From Rubrivivax sp. (lineage in GTDB: Bacteria > Pseudomonadota > Gammaproteobacteria > Burkholderiales > Burkholderiaceae_C), in contig JALHPF010000005.1 of assembly GCA_022842595.1 (NCBI GenBank), forward strand, positions 1 through 64,000: a stretch of DNA of 64,000 nucleotides, given 5' to 3'. The translations under genes were made by a program, and so were the position numbers. Position 1 is the first letter of the stretch; each line of letters begins with the position of its first letter. Below are positions 34,569 to 44,389 of the stretch, in pieces. The notes under the pieces are model-generated. The model saw nothing but the letters and a program-made list of their open reading frames with translations. It did not search any database and was not told where the DNA came from.

Positions 34569-36413
34569 ATGAAACTCATCCGCCTCGTCACCGCAGGCTT
34601 GCTCGCGGCCGTTGTTGCTGGCACCGCCTTGCAGGCCCAGGCCCAGGTCCAGGCCCCGTCCCAGCCCGACGGCAAGAAAGTGCTGCGGTACGCCTTCCGC
34701 GTTGCCGAGACCAGCTTCGACCCGGCGCAGATCACCGACCTGTATTCGCGCACCGTGGCCAACGGCTTCTTCGAAGCGCCCTACGAGTTCGAATTCATGG
34801 CCAAGCCGGCGCGCATGCGCCCGGCCACGGCCGCGGGCATGCCCGAGATCTCGGCCGACTTCAAGACCTTCACGATCCGCATCAAGCCCGGCATCTACTT
34901 CGCCGACGACCCGGCCTTCAAGGGCGTCAAGCGTGAACTGGTGGCCGAGGACTACGTCTATTCGCTCAAGCGTCATTACGACCCGCGCTGGAAAAGTGGC
35001 AACCTCTACATCCTGGAAGGCGCCGGCATCCTGGGCCTGAGCGAATTGCGCAAGAAGCTGCTGGCCGAGAAGAAGCCGTTCGACTACGACACACCCGTCG
35101 AAGGCCTGAAGGCGCTGGACCGCTACACCTTCCAGATCAAGCTGGCCGATGCCTCGCCGCGCTTCCTGTACAGCTTCTTCACCGACGGTTCCTTCACCGG
35201 CGCGCTGGCGCGCGAGGTCGTCGAGTTCTACGGCGACAAGATCGGCGAGCACCCGGTGGGCACCGGGCCTTACCGGCTGGCACAGTGGAAGCGCAGTTCA
35301 CAGATCGTGCTGGCGCGCAACCCGAACTACCGCGAGGTCTTCTACAACGAAGACCCGCCCGCCGGCAACGCCCGGCTGCAGGCCATTGCGCAGAAGTACA
35401 AGGGCCAGCGCCTGCCGCTCATCGACGAGGTGCACATCTCGATCATCGAAGAGAACCAGCCGCGCTGGCTGGCCTTCCTGAACGAGGAATTCGACCTGAT
35501 GGAAGAGATGCCGGCCGACTTCGCCAGCACCGTGCTGCCGAACAACAAGCTCGCGCCTAACCTGGCGAAGAAGGGCCTGCAGGCGGTGCGCTACCCGCGT
35601 GCCGACGTCGCGGTGTCCTATTTCGGCATGGAGAACCCGGTGGTCGGCGGCTACGAGCCGCACAAGGTGGCCTTGCGCCGTGCCATCAGCCTGGCTGTCG
35701 ATGTCGACCGCGAAATCCGCCTCGTGCGCCGGGGCCAGGCCATCCCGGGCCAGGGGCCGATCGCGCCCGAGACGATTGCGTACGACCCCAAGTTCAAGAG
35801 CGTGATGAGCGACTACGACCTGGGCCGCGCCAAGGCCCTGCTCGACCTGCACGGTTATGTCGACAAGAACGGCGACGGCTGGCGCGACCAGCCCGACGGC
35901 AGCCCGCTGGTGCTGGAATATTCCACCCAGCCCGACCAGCAGAGCCGCCAGCTCATCGAGCAGTGGAACCGCAACATGAAGTCGATCAACATCAAGATCG
36001 AGTTCAAGGCGGCCAAGTGGCCGGAAAACCTGAAGACCAGCCGCACCGGCAAACTGATGATGTGGGGCGTGGGCTGGAGCGGCGGGCCCGACAGCGACAC
36101 CTTCCTGGCGCTGGGCTACGGGCCCAACAAGGGCCAGGCCAACCACGCGCGTTTCGACCTGCCGGCCTTCAACAAGCTTTACGAACAGCAGCGCGCGATG
36201 CCCGACGGCCCCGAACGCAATGCCGTGGTGGCCGATGCCGCGCGCCTGATGGTGGCCTACATGCCCTACAAGGTGCACGTGCACCGCATCTTCACCGACA
36301 TCACCCAGCCCTGGGTGACGGGCTACCACCGCAACATCTTCGTTCGCGACTTCTGGAAGTACATCGACATCGACCTGCAGGTGCAGCAGCGCGCCCGCGG
36401 GGCGGCGCAGTGA
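34569..36413 (+). CDS. ABC transporter substrate-binding protein, family 5 (array member 2)
   Basis: The 614-residue product has a Sec signal (MKLIRLVTAGLLAAVVAGTA, cleavage after QAQAQ) and the same domain order as its neighbours. YAFRVAETSFDPAQITDLYS opens the mature part, GEHPVGTGPYRLAQW and PRWLAFLNEEFDLMEEMP follow, and YVDKNGDGWRDQPDG is near the C-terminal third. It starts 16 bases after member 1 and its stop overlaps the GTG start of member 3. With members 3 and 4 it forms a closer subgroup (shared YAF-VAE-FDPAQ opening). The ligand is unknown. Confidence 0.92.
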   Translation: MKLIRLVTAGLLAAVVAGTALQAQAQVQAPSQPDGKKVLRYAFRVAETSFDPAQITDLYSRTVANGFFEAPYEFEFMAKPARMRPATAAGMPEISADFKTFTIRIKPGIYFADDPAFKGVKRELVAEDYVYSLKRHYDPRWKSGNLYILEGAGILGLSELRKKLLAEKKPFDYDTPVEGLKALDRYTFQIKLADASPRFLYSFFTDGSFTGALAREVVEFYGDKIGEHPVGTGPYRLAQWKRSSQIVLARNPNYREVFYNEDPPAGNARLQAIAQKYKGQRLPLIDEVHISIIEENQPRWLAFLNEEFDLMEEMPADFASTVLPNNKLAPNLAKKGLQAVRYPRADVAVSYFGMENPVVGGYEPHKVALRRAISLAVDVDREIRLVRRGQAIPGQGPIAPETIAYDPKFKSVMSDYDLGRAKALLDLHGYVDKNGDGWRDQPDGSPLVLEYSTQPDQQSRQLIEQWNRNMKSINIKIEFKAAKWPENLKTSRTGKLMMWGVGWSGGPDSDTFLALGYGPNKGQANHARFDLPAFNKLYEQQRAMPDGPERNAVVADAARLMVAYMPYKVHVHRIFTDITQPWVTGYHRNIFVRDFWKYIDIDLQVQQRARGAAQ

Positions 36414-38215
36414 AACGTCGCGACACCCTGGCGCTGGGTGCAGCCGCCGGTGCGGCGCTGGTGTTGCCGGCTGTCGCGCAGCAGCCGAAGCCCAGCGCTC
36501 AGCGTGTGCTGCGCTACGCCTTCCAGGTGGCCGAGACCAACTTCGACCCGGCGCAGCGCGACGACGTCTATTCCATCACCGTCACCTCGCACATCTTCGA
36601 GGCGCTCTACAACTACGACCACCTCGCCCGCCCGCCGAAGGTGGTGCCGCTGGTGGCCGCGGGCATGCCCGAGATCAGCGCTGACTTCAAGCTCTGGACC
36701 ATCAAGATCCAGCCCGGCATCTTCTTCGCCGACGACCCGGCTTTCCAAGGCAAGCGGCGCGAGCTCACGGCCGAGGATTTCGTCTACACCTTCAAGCGCT
36801 TCGCCGACCCCGCCAACAAGAGCCCGAACTGGAACACCATCGAAGACATGGAACTGCTGGGCCTGTCGGCGCTGCGCCAGCAGGCACTGGATAGCCGCCA
36901 GCCCTTCGATTACGACAAGCCCATCGAAGGCCTGAAAGCGCTGGACCGCTACACGGTGCAGTTCAAGCTGGGGGTGTCGCGGCCGCGCTTCATGGAGATC
37001 CTGGCCGCGACCGACACCTATGGCGCGGTGGCCCGTGAAGTCGTGCAGGCTTATGGCGACAAGATCGGCGAGCACCCGGTGGGCACCGGGCCATTCCGGC
37101 TGGCGCAGTGGCGGCGCTCGTCGCTCATCGTGCTGGAGCGCAACCCCGCCTACCGCGAACGCCTGTGGGACGCCCAGCCTGCTGCCGACGACGCCCAAGG
37201 CCAGGCCATCCTGGCGCGCCTGAAGGGCCGGCGGCTGCCGCTGGTGGACCGGGTGGAGGTGTCCATCATCGAAGAACCACAGCCGCGCTGGCTGTCGTTC
37301 CTGAACGGGCAGTTCGACTTTCTCGAGCGCCTGCCCGGCAACTTCGTCAACGTGGTCATGCCTGGCGGGCAGATCGCGCCCAACCTGGCCAAGCAGGGCA
37401 TCACCGGCCAGCGTGTGCTGACCACCGACGTGGTGATGACCTACTTCAACATGGAAGACCCGGTGGTGGGCGGCTACGAGCCGCACCAGGTGGCGCTGCG
37501 CCGCGCCATCGGGCTGGCCGTCGACCTGGAGCGCGAGATCAAGATCGTGCGCCGCGGCATGGGCATCCCGGCGCAAAGCCCGATCATCCCGTACACCAGC
37601 GGCTACGACCCGAAGTTCAGAAGCGAGAACAGCGAATACAGCCCGGCGCGCGCCAAGGCCCTGCTCGACCTTTACGGCTATGTCGACAAGAACGGCGACG
37701 GCTGGCGCGAGATGCCCGACGGCCAGCCCCTGGTGCTGCAGCCCGCCACCCAGACCGACCAGACCAGCCGCGAGCTGGCCGACCTGTGGCAGAAGAACCT
37801 GGCCGCGGTAGGCCTGCGCACGGACTTCCGCCCTGCCCAGTGGCCCGAGAACCTGAAGGGTGCCAAGGCCGGCAAGCTGCAGATGTGGGGCGTGGCCTCG
37901 TCGGCCTCGGGCGGCGACGGGCAGAGCATCCTGGCGCGGTACTACGGGCCGCAGGCGGGCGAAGGCAACATCGCACGCTTCAAGCTGCCGGCCTTCGACG
38001 CCATCTACGACAAGCTCTCGCTCGCGCCCGACGGCCCCGAGCGTGAAGCGCTGTTCGGGCAGGCCAAGCGCCTGGCCGTGGCTTACATGCCGTACAAGCT
38101 GCACTGCCACCGCTTCCTCATCGACCTCATGTACAGCAACGTCAGCGGCTACCGGCGGCCGGCGTACTGGTACAACTGGTGGCACATGGTCGACGTCGAG
38201 CCGCGCCAGGCGTGA
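36410..38215 (+). CDS. ABC transporter substrate-binding protein, family 5 (array member 3)
   Basis: The 601-residue product starts at a GTG that overlaps the previous stop (GTGA), showing translational coupling. The signal is Tat-like: KRRDTLALGAAAGAALVLP, cleaved after AVAQ. The mature part repeats the array pattern: YAFQVAETNFDPAQRDDVYS, EHPVGTGPFRLAQW, PRWLSFLNGQFDFLERLP, and YVDKNGDGWREMPDG as the calcium-loop-like segment. It is close to member 4 in sequence, suggesting recent duplication. Its partner permease is most simply the divergent DppBC-type pair. Confidence 0.92.
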   Translation: MKRRDTLALGAAAGAALVLPAVAQQPKPSAQRVLRYAFQVAETNFDPAQRDDVYSITVTSHIFEALYNYDHLARPPKVVPLVAAGMPEISADFKLWTIKIQPGIFFADDPAFQGKRRELTAEDFVYTFKRFADPANKSPNWNTIEDMELLGLSALRQQALDSRQPFDYDKPIEGLKALDRYTVQFKLGVSRPRFMEILAATDTYGAVAREVVQAYGDKIGEHPVGTGPFRLAQWRRSSLIVLERNPAYRERLWDAQPAADDAQGQAILARLKGRRLPLVDRVEVSIIEEPQPRWLSFLNGQFDFLERLPGNFVNVVMPGGQIAPNLAKQGITGQRVLTTDVVMTYFNMEDPVVGGYEPHQVALRRAIGLAVDLEREIKIVRRGMGIPAQSPIIPYTSGYDPKFRSENSEYSPARAKALLDLYGYVDKNGDGWREMPDGQPLVLQPATQTDQTSRELADLWQKNLAAVGLRTDFRPAQWPENLKGAKAGKLQMWGVASSASGGDGQSILARYYGPQAGEGNIARFKLPAFDAIYDKLSLAPDGPEREALFGQAKRLAVAYMPYKLHCHRFLIDLMYSNVSGYRRPAYWYNWWHMVDVEPRQA

Positions 38216-40038
38216 AGCGCAGGCAGACGCTGGCGCTGACGGCGGCCTTCGCCGCGTCGTCACTGCCGCTGTCGTTCCCGGCCCGCGCAAGGACCCCGGT
38301 GCCGGCGGCCACCAAGGTGCTGCGGTATGCCTTCCCGGTGGCCGAAAGCAGCTTCGACCCGGCGCAGATCAGCGACGTCTATTCGCGCACGATCATCTGC
38401 CACATCTTCGAGTCGCCCCTGGCCTACGACCACCTGGCGCGGCCGGCCAGGCTGGTGCTGCTGACCGCCGCGGCCATGCCCGAGCCCAGCGCCGACTTCC
38501 GCACCTGGACGCTGAAGCTGCGCCCGGGCATCTTCTTCGCCGACGATCCGGCCTTCAGGGGCCGCCCGCGTGAACTGATGGCCGAGGACTTCGTCTACAC
38601 CTACAAGCGGTTTGCCGACCCGGCGGTGAAGAGCCCGCTGTGGGCCAGCATGGAACAGCGCAAGTTCGTCGGCCTGGCAGCACTCCGGCGCGAGGCGCTG
38701 AAGAACAAGCAGCCCTTCGACTACGACCGCCCGATCGAGGGCCTGCGCGCGCTGGACCGCCACACCCTGCAGGTGCGGCTGGAAGACCCGCTGCCGCGCT
38801 TCCCCGAGATGCTGGCCACCAGTGGCTGGTACGGTGCCGTGGCGCGCGAGGTGGCCGAGTTCTACGGCGACCGCATCGGCGAGCACCCGGTGGGCACCGG
38901 CCCGTTCAGGCTGGTGCAATGGCGGCGCTCGTCGCTGATCGTGCTCGAACGCAACCGCGCCTACCGCGAACGCCTGTGGGAAGCCGAGCCAGCCGCCGAA
39001 GACGCCGAAGGCCAGGCCATCGCCGCGAAGCTGCGCGGCCGCCGCCTGCCGCTGCTCGACCGGGTGGAGGTTTCGATCATCGAAGCCGAGCAGCCGCGCT
39101 GGCTGTCGTTCCTGAACGGCCAGGCCGACCTGATGGACCGCCTGCCCAACGAATTCATCGACGTCGCGATGCCCGGCGGGCGCGTGGCGCCGAACCTGGC
39201 GCGGCAGGGCGTTCGCGGCCAACGTGTGCTCGTGGCCGACGTCACGATGACCTACTACAACATGCAGGACCCGGTGATCGGCGGCCTGGCGCCGCACAAG
39301 GTGGCGCTGCGCCGCGCCATGAACCTGGCCGTCGACCTGGACCGGGAGATCCGCAGCGTGCGTCGCGGACTGGCCATCCCGGCGCAAAGCCCGGTGCTGC
39401 CGCACATGAGCGGCTACGACCCGAAGTTCAAGAGCGAGAACAGCGACCACGCGCCAGCGCGTGCGCGTGCGCTGCTCGACCTGTACGGCTATGTCGACCG
39501 CGACGGCGACGGCTGGCGCGAGCAACCCGACGGCAGCCCGCTGGTGCTGGAATGCGCCACCCAGCCCGACCAGCAGACCCGCCAGCTGAACGAGCTCTGG
39601 CAGAAGGCGATGCAGAGCATCGGCATCCGCATGCGCTTCAAGACCGCGAAGTGGCCGGAAAACCTGAAGGCCGCGCGCGCCGGCCAGCTGCAGATGTGGG
39701 GCGTGGCCAGCAGTGCCACCAGCGGCGACGGCCAGGCCATGCTGACACGCTATTACGGCCCGCAGGCCGGGCAGCAGAACCTGCCGCGCTTCGCGCTGCC
39801 CGAGTTCGATGCCATCCACGACCAGCTCAGCGTGCTGCCCGACGGCCCCGAACGCGAGGCCCTGTTCGAGCGCGCCAAGCGCCTGGCCGTGGCCTACGCG
39901 CCGTACAAGCTGCATGTGCACCGCTTCGTCGCCGACCTGTTCCACCCGGCCCTGGTGGGCTACCGTCGCCCGGTGTTCTGGAACGAGTGGTGGCATTTTG
40001 TCGACATCGACGTGGGGCTCCAGCATGGGCGAACCTGA
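38212..40038 (+). CDS. ABC transporter substrate-binding protein, family 5 (array member 4)
   Basis: The 608-residue product also begins at a GTG overlapping the upstream stop (GTGA). The Tat-like signal KRRQTLALTAAFAASSLPL almost copies that of member 3. The body carries YAFPVAESSFDPAQISDVYS, EHPVGTGPFRLVQW, PRWLSFLNGQADLMDRLP and YVDRDGDGWREQPDG. It shares more stretches with member 3 than with any other (LIVLERN, AYRERLWEA or AYRERLWDA). Its end overlaps the start of member 5 by 14 bases. Ligand unknown. Confidence 0.92.
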   Translation: MKRRQTLALTAAFAASSLPLSFPARARTPVPAATKVLRYAFPVAESSFDPAQISDVYSRTIICHIFESPLAYDHLARPARLVLLTAAAMPEPSADFRTWTLKLRPGIFFADDPAFRGRPRELMAEDFVYTYKRFADPAVKSPLWASMEQRKFVGLAALRREALKNKQPFDYDRPIEGLRALDRHTLQVRLEDPLPRFPEMLATSGWYGAVAREVAEFYGDRIGEHPVGTGPFRLVQWRRSSLIVLERNRAYRERLWEAEPAAEDAEGQAIAAKLRGRRLPLLDRVEVSIIEAEQPRWLSFLNGQADLMDRLPNEFIDVAMPGGRVAPNLARQGVRGQRVLVADVTMTYYNMQDPVIGGLAPHKVALRRAMNLAVDLDREIRSVRRGLAIPAQSPVLPHMSGYDPKFKSENSDHAPARARALLDLYGYVDRDGDGWREQPDGSPLVLECATQPDQQTRQLNELWQKAMQSIGIRMRFKTAKWPENLKAARAGQLQMWGVASSATSGDGQAMLTRYYGPQAGQQNLPRFALPEFDAIHDQLSVLPDGPEREALFERAKRLAVAYAPYKLHVHRFVADLFHPALVGYRRPVFWNEWWHFVDIDVGLQHGRT

Positions 40039-41860
40039 TTTGCCCGGGTTCCAGCGCCGCGAGCTGCTCGCCGCGGGCAGCGGCGGCCTGCTGCTGTCTG
40101 CCGGCACCGGTGGCCTGCTGCTGCCGGCCCCGGCGCGCGCCAGCGCAGCCACCAAGACGCTGCGAGTGGTGCAGCACATCGGCGAATTCGGCTTCGACCC
40201 GCCGCGCGTGAGCGACCAGACTTCGCTGCGCATCAACGCCCACATCTTCGAAGCGCCGCTGACCTACGACCTGCTTGCCCGCCCGGCTGTGCTGGTGCCG
40301 CTGACAGCAGCGCGCCTGCCCGAAGTCTCGGCCGACTTCAGGCATTTCATCGTCAGCATCATGCCCGGCATCCTGTTCGCCGACGACCCGGCCTTCAAGG
40401 GCCAGCCGCGCGAACTGGTGGCGGCCGACTATGTGTACAGCATCAAGCGCTACTACGACCCGGCGACCATCACCGAACACCTGTACCAGTTCGAGAACGA
40501 GAAGATCCTGGGCCTGAGCGAACTGCGCGCGCAGGCGCTGAAGACCAAGACGCCTTTCCCCTACGACACCGAAGTGCCCGGCCTGCGCGTGCTCGACCGC
40601 TACCGCTTCGAAGTGCGCCTGGCCGAGCCTTCGCCGCGCTTCACGGCGCTGATGGCGTCTGCCGTGTGCGGCGCGGTGGCGCGCGAGGTGGTGCAGACCT
40701 ACGGCAGCGACCTGATGGCCCACCCGGTGGGCACGGGGCCCTTCCGGCTGGTGCAGTGGCGGCGCGGTTCGCAGATCGTGCTGGAGAAGAACCCGCGTTT
40801 TCGCGAGCAGGTCTTCCACACCGTGGGCGCCGGGTCCGAGCCGCGGCTGCAGGCCGCGGCACAGCGCCTGGCCGGAACCCGCGCGCCGCGCGTCGACCGC
40901 ATCGAGATGCAGATCATCGAAGAGTCGCAGCCGCGCTGGCTGGCCTTCCTGCAAGGCGAATTCGACATCCTCACCGTGCCGCCCGACTTCGGCCAACTGG
41001 CCATGCCCGGCGGCCAGCTCGCCCCCTTCCTGGCGCGCAAGCAGGTGCGTGCCGAACGCGGGCTCTCCCCGTCGATCAGCCACAGCTTCTTCAACTTCGA
41101 CGACCCGCTGATCGGCGGCTACATGCCCGAGAAGGTGGCCCTGCGCCGCGCCATCGCCCTGGCCAACGACAACCTGGAGATCGTGCGCGGTGTCATCCGC
41201 GACCAGGGGCTGCCGGCGCAGAGCATCATCCCGCCGCATTGCTACGGCTACGACCCGACCTTCCGCAGCGAGCTGGGCACGCCGTCCCATGCCCGCGCGC
41301 GTGCGCTGCTCGACCTGCATGGCTATGCCGACCGCAATGGCGACGGCTGGCGCGAGCTGCCCGACGGCCGGCCGCTGGTGCTGCGCATGGCTTTCCCGCC
41401 CGACCGGCGTTCGCGCGCGCTGAGCGAACTGTGGTTCAAGCACCTGAAGGCGGTGGGTCTGAAGGTGAACTTCGAATTCGCCCAGTTCGGTGAACTCATC
41501 AAGCGTTCGCTGGCCGGGCAGATCATGATCTGGAGCTTCATCTGGAGCGCGAGCAGCCCGGACGGCGACTTCTTCCTGGGCCTCACCTACGGCCCCAATG
41601 CCGGCCAGAGCAGCGACAGCCGCTTCAAGCTGCCCGCCTTCGACCGTCTGTACGAACGCCAGCGCGTGCTGCCCGACGGCCCCGAACGCCTGGCCCTGAT
41701 GCGCCACGCGCAGCGCCTGCAGCTGGCCTACATGCCGGTGATCCCGCACTACCACCCGATCGACACCGAATTGCTGCAGCCCGGGGTGCACGGCCCCGTG
41801 CGCCACCCGTTCAACTACGACTGGTTCCGCTGGGCCGACATCGACGCCCCGGCCGCCTGA
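40025..41860 (+). CDS. ABC transporter substrate-binding protein, family 5 (array member 5)
   Basis: The 611-residue product has a Tat signal (FQRRELLAAGSGGLLLSAGTG) and opens with VVQHIGEFGFDPPRVSDQTS. That is nearer to member 1 than to members 2-4 (both have GFDPPR-SD and YVYSIKRYYDP). The middle has AHPVGTGPFRLVQWRRGSQ and PRWLAFLQGEFDILTVP, then YADRNGDGWRELPDG. Its start lies inside the end of member 4, so expression is coupled. It is followed 10 bases later by an acetoacetate-CoA ligase with its own ribosome-binding site, probably in the same transcript. Confidence 0.92.
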   Translation: MGEPDLPGFQRRELLAAGSGGLLLSAGTGGLLLPAPARASAATKTLRVVQHIGEFGFDPPRVSDQTSLRINAHIFEAPLTYDLLARPAVLVPLTAARLPEVSADFRHFIVSIMPGILFADDPAFKGQPRELVAADYVYSIKRYYDPATITEHLYQFENEKILGLSELRAQALKTKTPFPYDTEVPGLRVLDRYRFEVRLAEPSPRFTALMASAVCGAVAREVVQTYGSDLMAHPVGTGPFRLVQWRRGSQIVLEKNPRFREQVFHTVGAGSEPRLQAAAQRLAGTRAPRVDRIEMQIIEESQPRWLAFLQGEFDILTVPPDFGQLAMPGGQLAPFLARKQVRAERGLSPSISHSFFNFDDPLIGGYMPEKVALRRAIALANDNLEIVRGVIRDQGLPAQSIIPPHCYGYDPTFRSELGTPSHARARALLDLHGYADRNGDGWRELPDGRPLVLRMAFPPDRRSRALSELWFKHLKAVGLKVNFEFAQFGELIKRSLAGQIMIWSFIWSASSPDGDFFLGLTYGPNAGQSSDSRFKLPAFDRLYERQRVLPDGPERLALMRHAQRLQLAYMPVIPHYHPIDTELLQPGVHGPVRHPFNYDWFRWADIDAPAA

Positions 41861-41870
41861 AGGGAAGCCC

Positions 41871-43955
41871 ATGCCTGCCACCCGGATGGCGCAATTCGAA
41901 GCCTGGCTGGCTGAACATCGCGGCCTGAAGTGCGACCGTTATGACGCGCTCTGGCAATGGTCGGTGACGGATCTGGCCGCGTTCTGGCAAGCCGTGTGGG
42001 ACCACTTCGAACTGCAGTCGCCCACCCCGCACACCGCCGTGCTGGTGCCGCCGCAAGGCGCCTTGCGCATGCCCGGCGCGCACTGGTTCCCGGGCGCGCA
42101 GATCAACTACGCGCGCCAGGTGCTGCGCCATGCCGACGCGGCCCATGCCGCCGGCCAACCGGCCATCGTCTTCCAGGACGAAAGCCGGCAGGCGCAGGGC
42201 CTGTCACCGCAGACCCTGAGCTGGCCCGAGCTGCAGCGCCAGGTGGCCGTGCTGGCCACGCACTTCACGCAACTGGGCGTGCAGCCCGGTGATCGCATCT
42301 GCGCCTACCTGCCGAACACGCCGCAGACGGTGGTGGCCTTCCTGGCCTGTGCCAGCGTGGGCGCATTGTGGAGCGTATGCAGCCCCGACATGGGCCCGGT
42401 GGCCGTGCTCGACCGCTTCCGCCAGATCGAACCGAAGTTGCTGCTGGCGGTGGACGGCCAGGTCTGGGGCGGCACGGCACATGACCGCCGCCCGGTGCTG
42501 CGCGAGGTGCTGGCCGGGTTGCCGACGCTGCAGCACCTGGTGCTGGTGCCGGGCATCGACCCGGCCGCGCGTGCTGCCGATTTCGCTGCGGGCTTCGCCG
42601 GCGAAGGCGCCCCCTACGCCACCCACGACTGGGCTGATCTTTTGGCCGGCGAAGCGCCCGCCGGCTGGGCGCCGCGCTGGTTGCCCTTCGAGCACCCGCT
42701 GTGGATCGTCTATTCCAGCGGTACCACCGGCCTGCCCAAGCCCATCGTGCACGGCCACGGCGGCATCGTGCTCGAATCGTTGAAAGGCACGCTGCACAAC
42801 GACATCCATCCCAGCACGGCCGCCGGCCGCGCCCATGCCGAACGTTTCTTCTGGTTCAGCAGCACCGGCTGGATCATGTGGAACGCGCAGGTGGCGGCGC
42901 TGCTCGGCGGCACCACCATCTGCCTGTTCGACGGCAACCCGGGCGGCGCGTCGAAGGCGCCCGACTGGGGCACGCTCTGGCGCTTCGCGGCGGCAGCCGG
43001 CGTCACCTGGTTCGGCGCCGGCGCGGCCTTCTACGCCAGCTGCCTGAAGGCCGGTGTCGAGCCGATGAGACAAGCCGACCTGTCGCGCCTGCAGGCCGTG
43101 GGCAGCACCGGCAGCCCGCTGTCCGACGAGTGCTACGACTGGATCTGGCAGCAACTGCCGCGCCCCGGCGGCCAGCCGATCTGGCTGAACCCGATCAGCG
43201 GCGGCACCGACTTCGCCGGCGCGTTCGTCGCCGGCCACCGCGGGCTGCCGGTGGTGCGCGGCGAAATGCAGTGCCGCTGCCTGGGCGCGGCGATCGAGGC
43301 CTGGAGCGAAGACGGCCGGCCCTTGATCGACGCGGTGGGTGAACTCGTCTGCACGCAGCCGATGCCGTCGATGCCGCTCTACTTCTGGAACGACCCCGGT
43401 GGCGCGCGCTACGCCGCCAGCTATTTCGACATGTTCCCCGGCATCTGGCGCCATGGCGACTGGATCCGCCTGACGCCGCATCCCGAAAGCGGCACCCATG
43501 GCGCGGTGATCTACGGCCGCAGCGACGCCACCATCAACCGCCACGGCATCCGCATGGGCACGGCCGAGCTCTACCGCGCGGTGGAAGCCCTGCCCGAGGT
43601 GCTGGACAGCCTCGTCGTCGACCTGGAATACCTGGGCCGTGAAAGCTGGATGCCGCTGTTCGTGGTGCTGCGCGAAGGCCTGGTGCTGGACGACGCGCTG
43701 CAGCAGCAACTGCGCAGCGCCATCCGGCAGGCGCTTTCGGCCCGCCATGTGCCGAACGACATCTTCCAGGTAGGCGCCATCCCGCGCACGCTGTCTGGAA
43801 AGAAGATGGAACTGCCGGTGAAGAAGCTGCTGCTGGGTGCCGCGCCAGAAACCGTGTTCAAGCGCGACGCGATGGCCAATGCCGATTGCGTGGACTGGTT
43901 TGCGGCGCTGGCGCGCAGCCGGGCCGCTTCATCGGCTGGGCTGCCCGGCTCCTAG
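41871..43955 (+). CDS. Acetoacetate-CoA ligase (acetoacetyl-CoA synthetase)
   Basis: This cytoplasmic adenylate-forming enzyme activates acetoacetate with ATP and CoA. The 694-residue product has the N-terminal cap (RYDALWQWSVTDLAAFWQAV), the AMP-binding signature YSSGTTGLPKPIVHGHGG near residue 280, and HGIRMGTAELYRAVEALPEV. A C-terminal SGKKMELPVKKLL holds the catalytic Lys region, and VDWFAALA closes the family pattern. It may supply acetoacetyl-CoA for ketone-body or polyhydroxybutyrate use. The link to the preceding transport array is only positional. Its last four bases overlap the convergent trxC stop. Confidence 0.93.
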   Translation: MPATRMAQFEAWLAEHRGLKCDRYDALWQWSVTDLAAFWQAVWDHFELQSPTPHTAVLVPPQGALRMPGAHWFPGAQINYARQVLRHADAAHAAGQPAIVFQDESRQAQGLSPQTLSWPELQRQVAVLATHFTQLGVQPGDRICAYLPNTPQTVVAFLACASVGALWSVCSPDMGPVAVLDRFRQIEPKLLLAVDGQVWGGTAHDRRPVLREVLAGLPTLQHLVLVPGIDPAARAADFAAGFAGEGAPYATHDWADLLAGEAPAGWAPRWLPFEHPLWIVYSSGTTGLPKPIVHGHGGIVLESLKGTLHNDIHPSTAAGRAHAERFFWFSSTGWIMWNAQVAALLGGTTICLFDGNPGGASKAPDWGTLWRFAAAAGVTWFGAGAAFYASCLKAGVEPMRQADLSRLQAVGSTGSPLSDECYDWIWQQLPRPGGQPIWLNPISGGTDFAGAFVAGHRGLPVVRGEMQCRCLGAAIEAWSEDGRPLIDAVGELVCTQPMPSMPLYFWNDPGGARYAASYFDMFPGIWRHGDWIRLTPHPESGTHGAVIYGRSDATINRHGIRMGTAELYRAVEALPEVLDSLVVDLEYLGRESWMPLFVVLREGLVLDDALQQQLRSAIRQALSARHVPNDIFQVGAIPRTLSGKKMELPVKKLLLGAAPETVFKRDAMANADCVDWFAALARSRAASSAGLPGS

Positions 43956-44389
43956 CCGCCAGCGAAGCCGACGATCGCCGACGCCGGCAGCGCCCCGCTC
44001 TGGCGCTGCACCTCGCGCCCGGCCTGCAGCTTCACCAGCGTGGGAATGCTGCGGATGCCAAAACGTGCGGCCAGCCTGGGGCTGTCGTCGCTGTTCACCT
44101 TCACCAGTAGCGAGCGGCCGGCCAGCTGCCTGCCAGCCTGCGCAAAAGCCGGGGCCATGGCCTGGCAGGGGCCGCACCAAGCGGCCCAGAAGTCGACCAC
44201 CACGGGCAGCCGCGTGGCGGCAACGACGGCATCGAAGTTGTCGTCGTCCAGCTCCAGCGGCTGGCCTGCCAGCAGCGGCTGGCTGCAACGGCCGCAGTTG
44301 GGGGCTTCGTCGATGCGTGCCACAGGCAGCCGGTTGGTGGCGCCGCAATGCGGGCAGGGCAGGTGCAGCGGGGATGGTGTCGTCGTCAT
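43952..44389 (-). CDS. trxC: Thioredoxin 2
   Basis: TrxC is a cytoplasmic disulfide reductase with an N-terminal zinc finger. The 145-residue product has Cys pairs CPHC (12-15) and CGRC (32-35), followed by the thioredoxin domain with VDFWAAWCGPCQ (active Cys72 and Cys75). The conserved cis-proline is in SIPTLVKL. The length and layout match E. coli TrxC (139). It converges on the acetoacetate-CoA ligase gene with a four-base overlap of stops and diverges from the M48 peptidase gene. Confidence 0.95.
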   Translation of the reverse strand: MTTTPSPLHLPCPHCGATNRLPVARIDEAPNCGRCSQPLLAGQPLELDDDNFDAVVAATRLPVVVDFWAAWCGPCQAMAPAFAQAGRQLAGRSLLVKVNSDDSPRLAARFGIRSIPTLVKLQAGREVQRQSGALPASAIVGFAGG

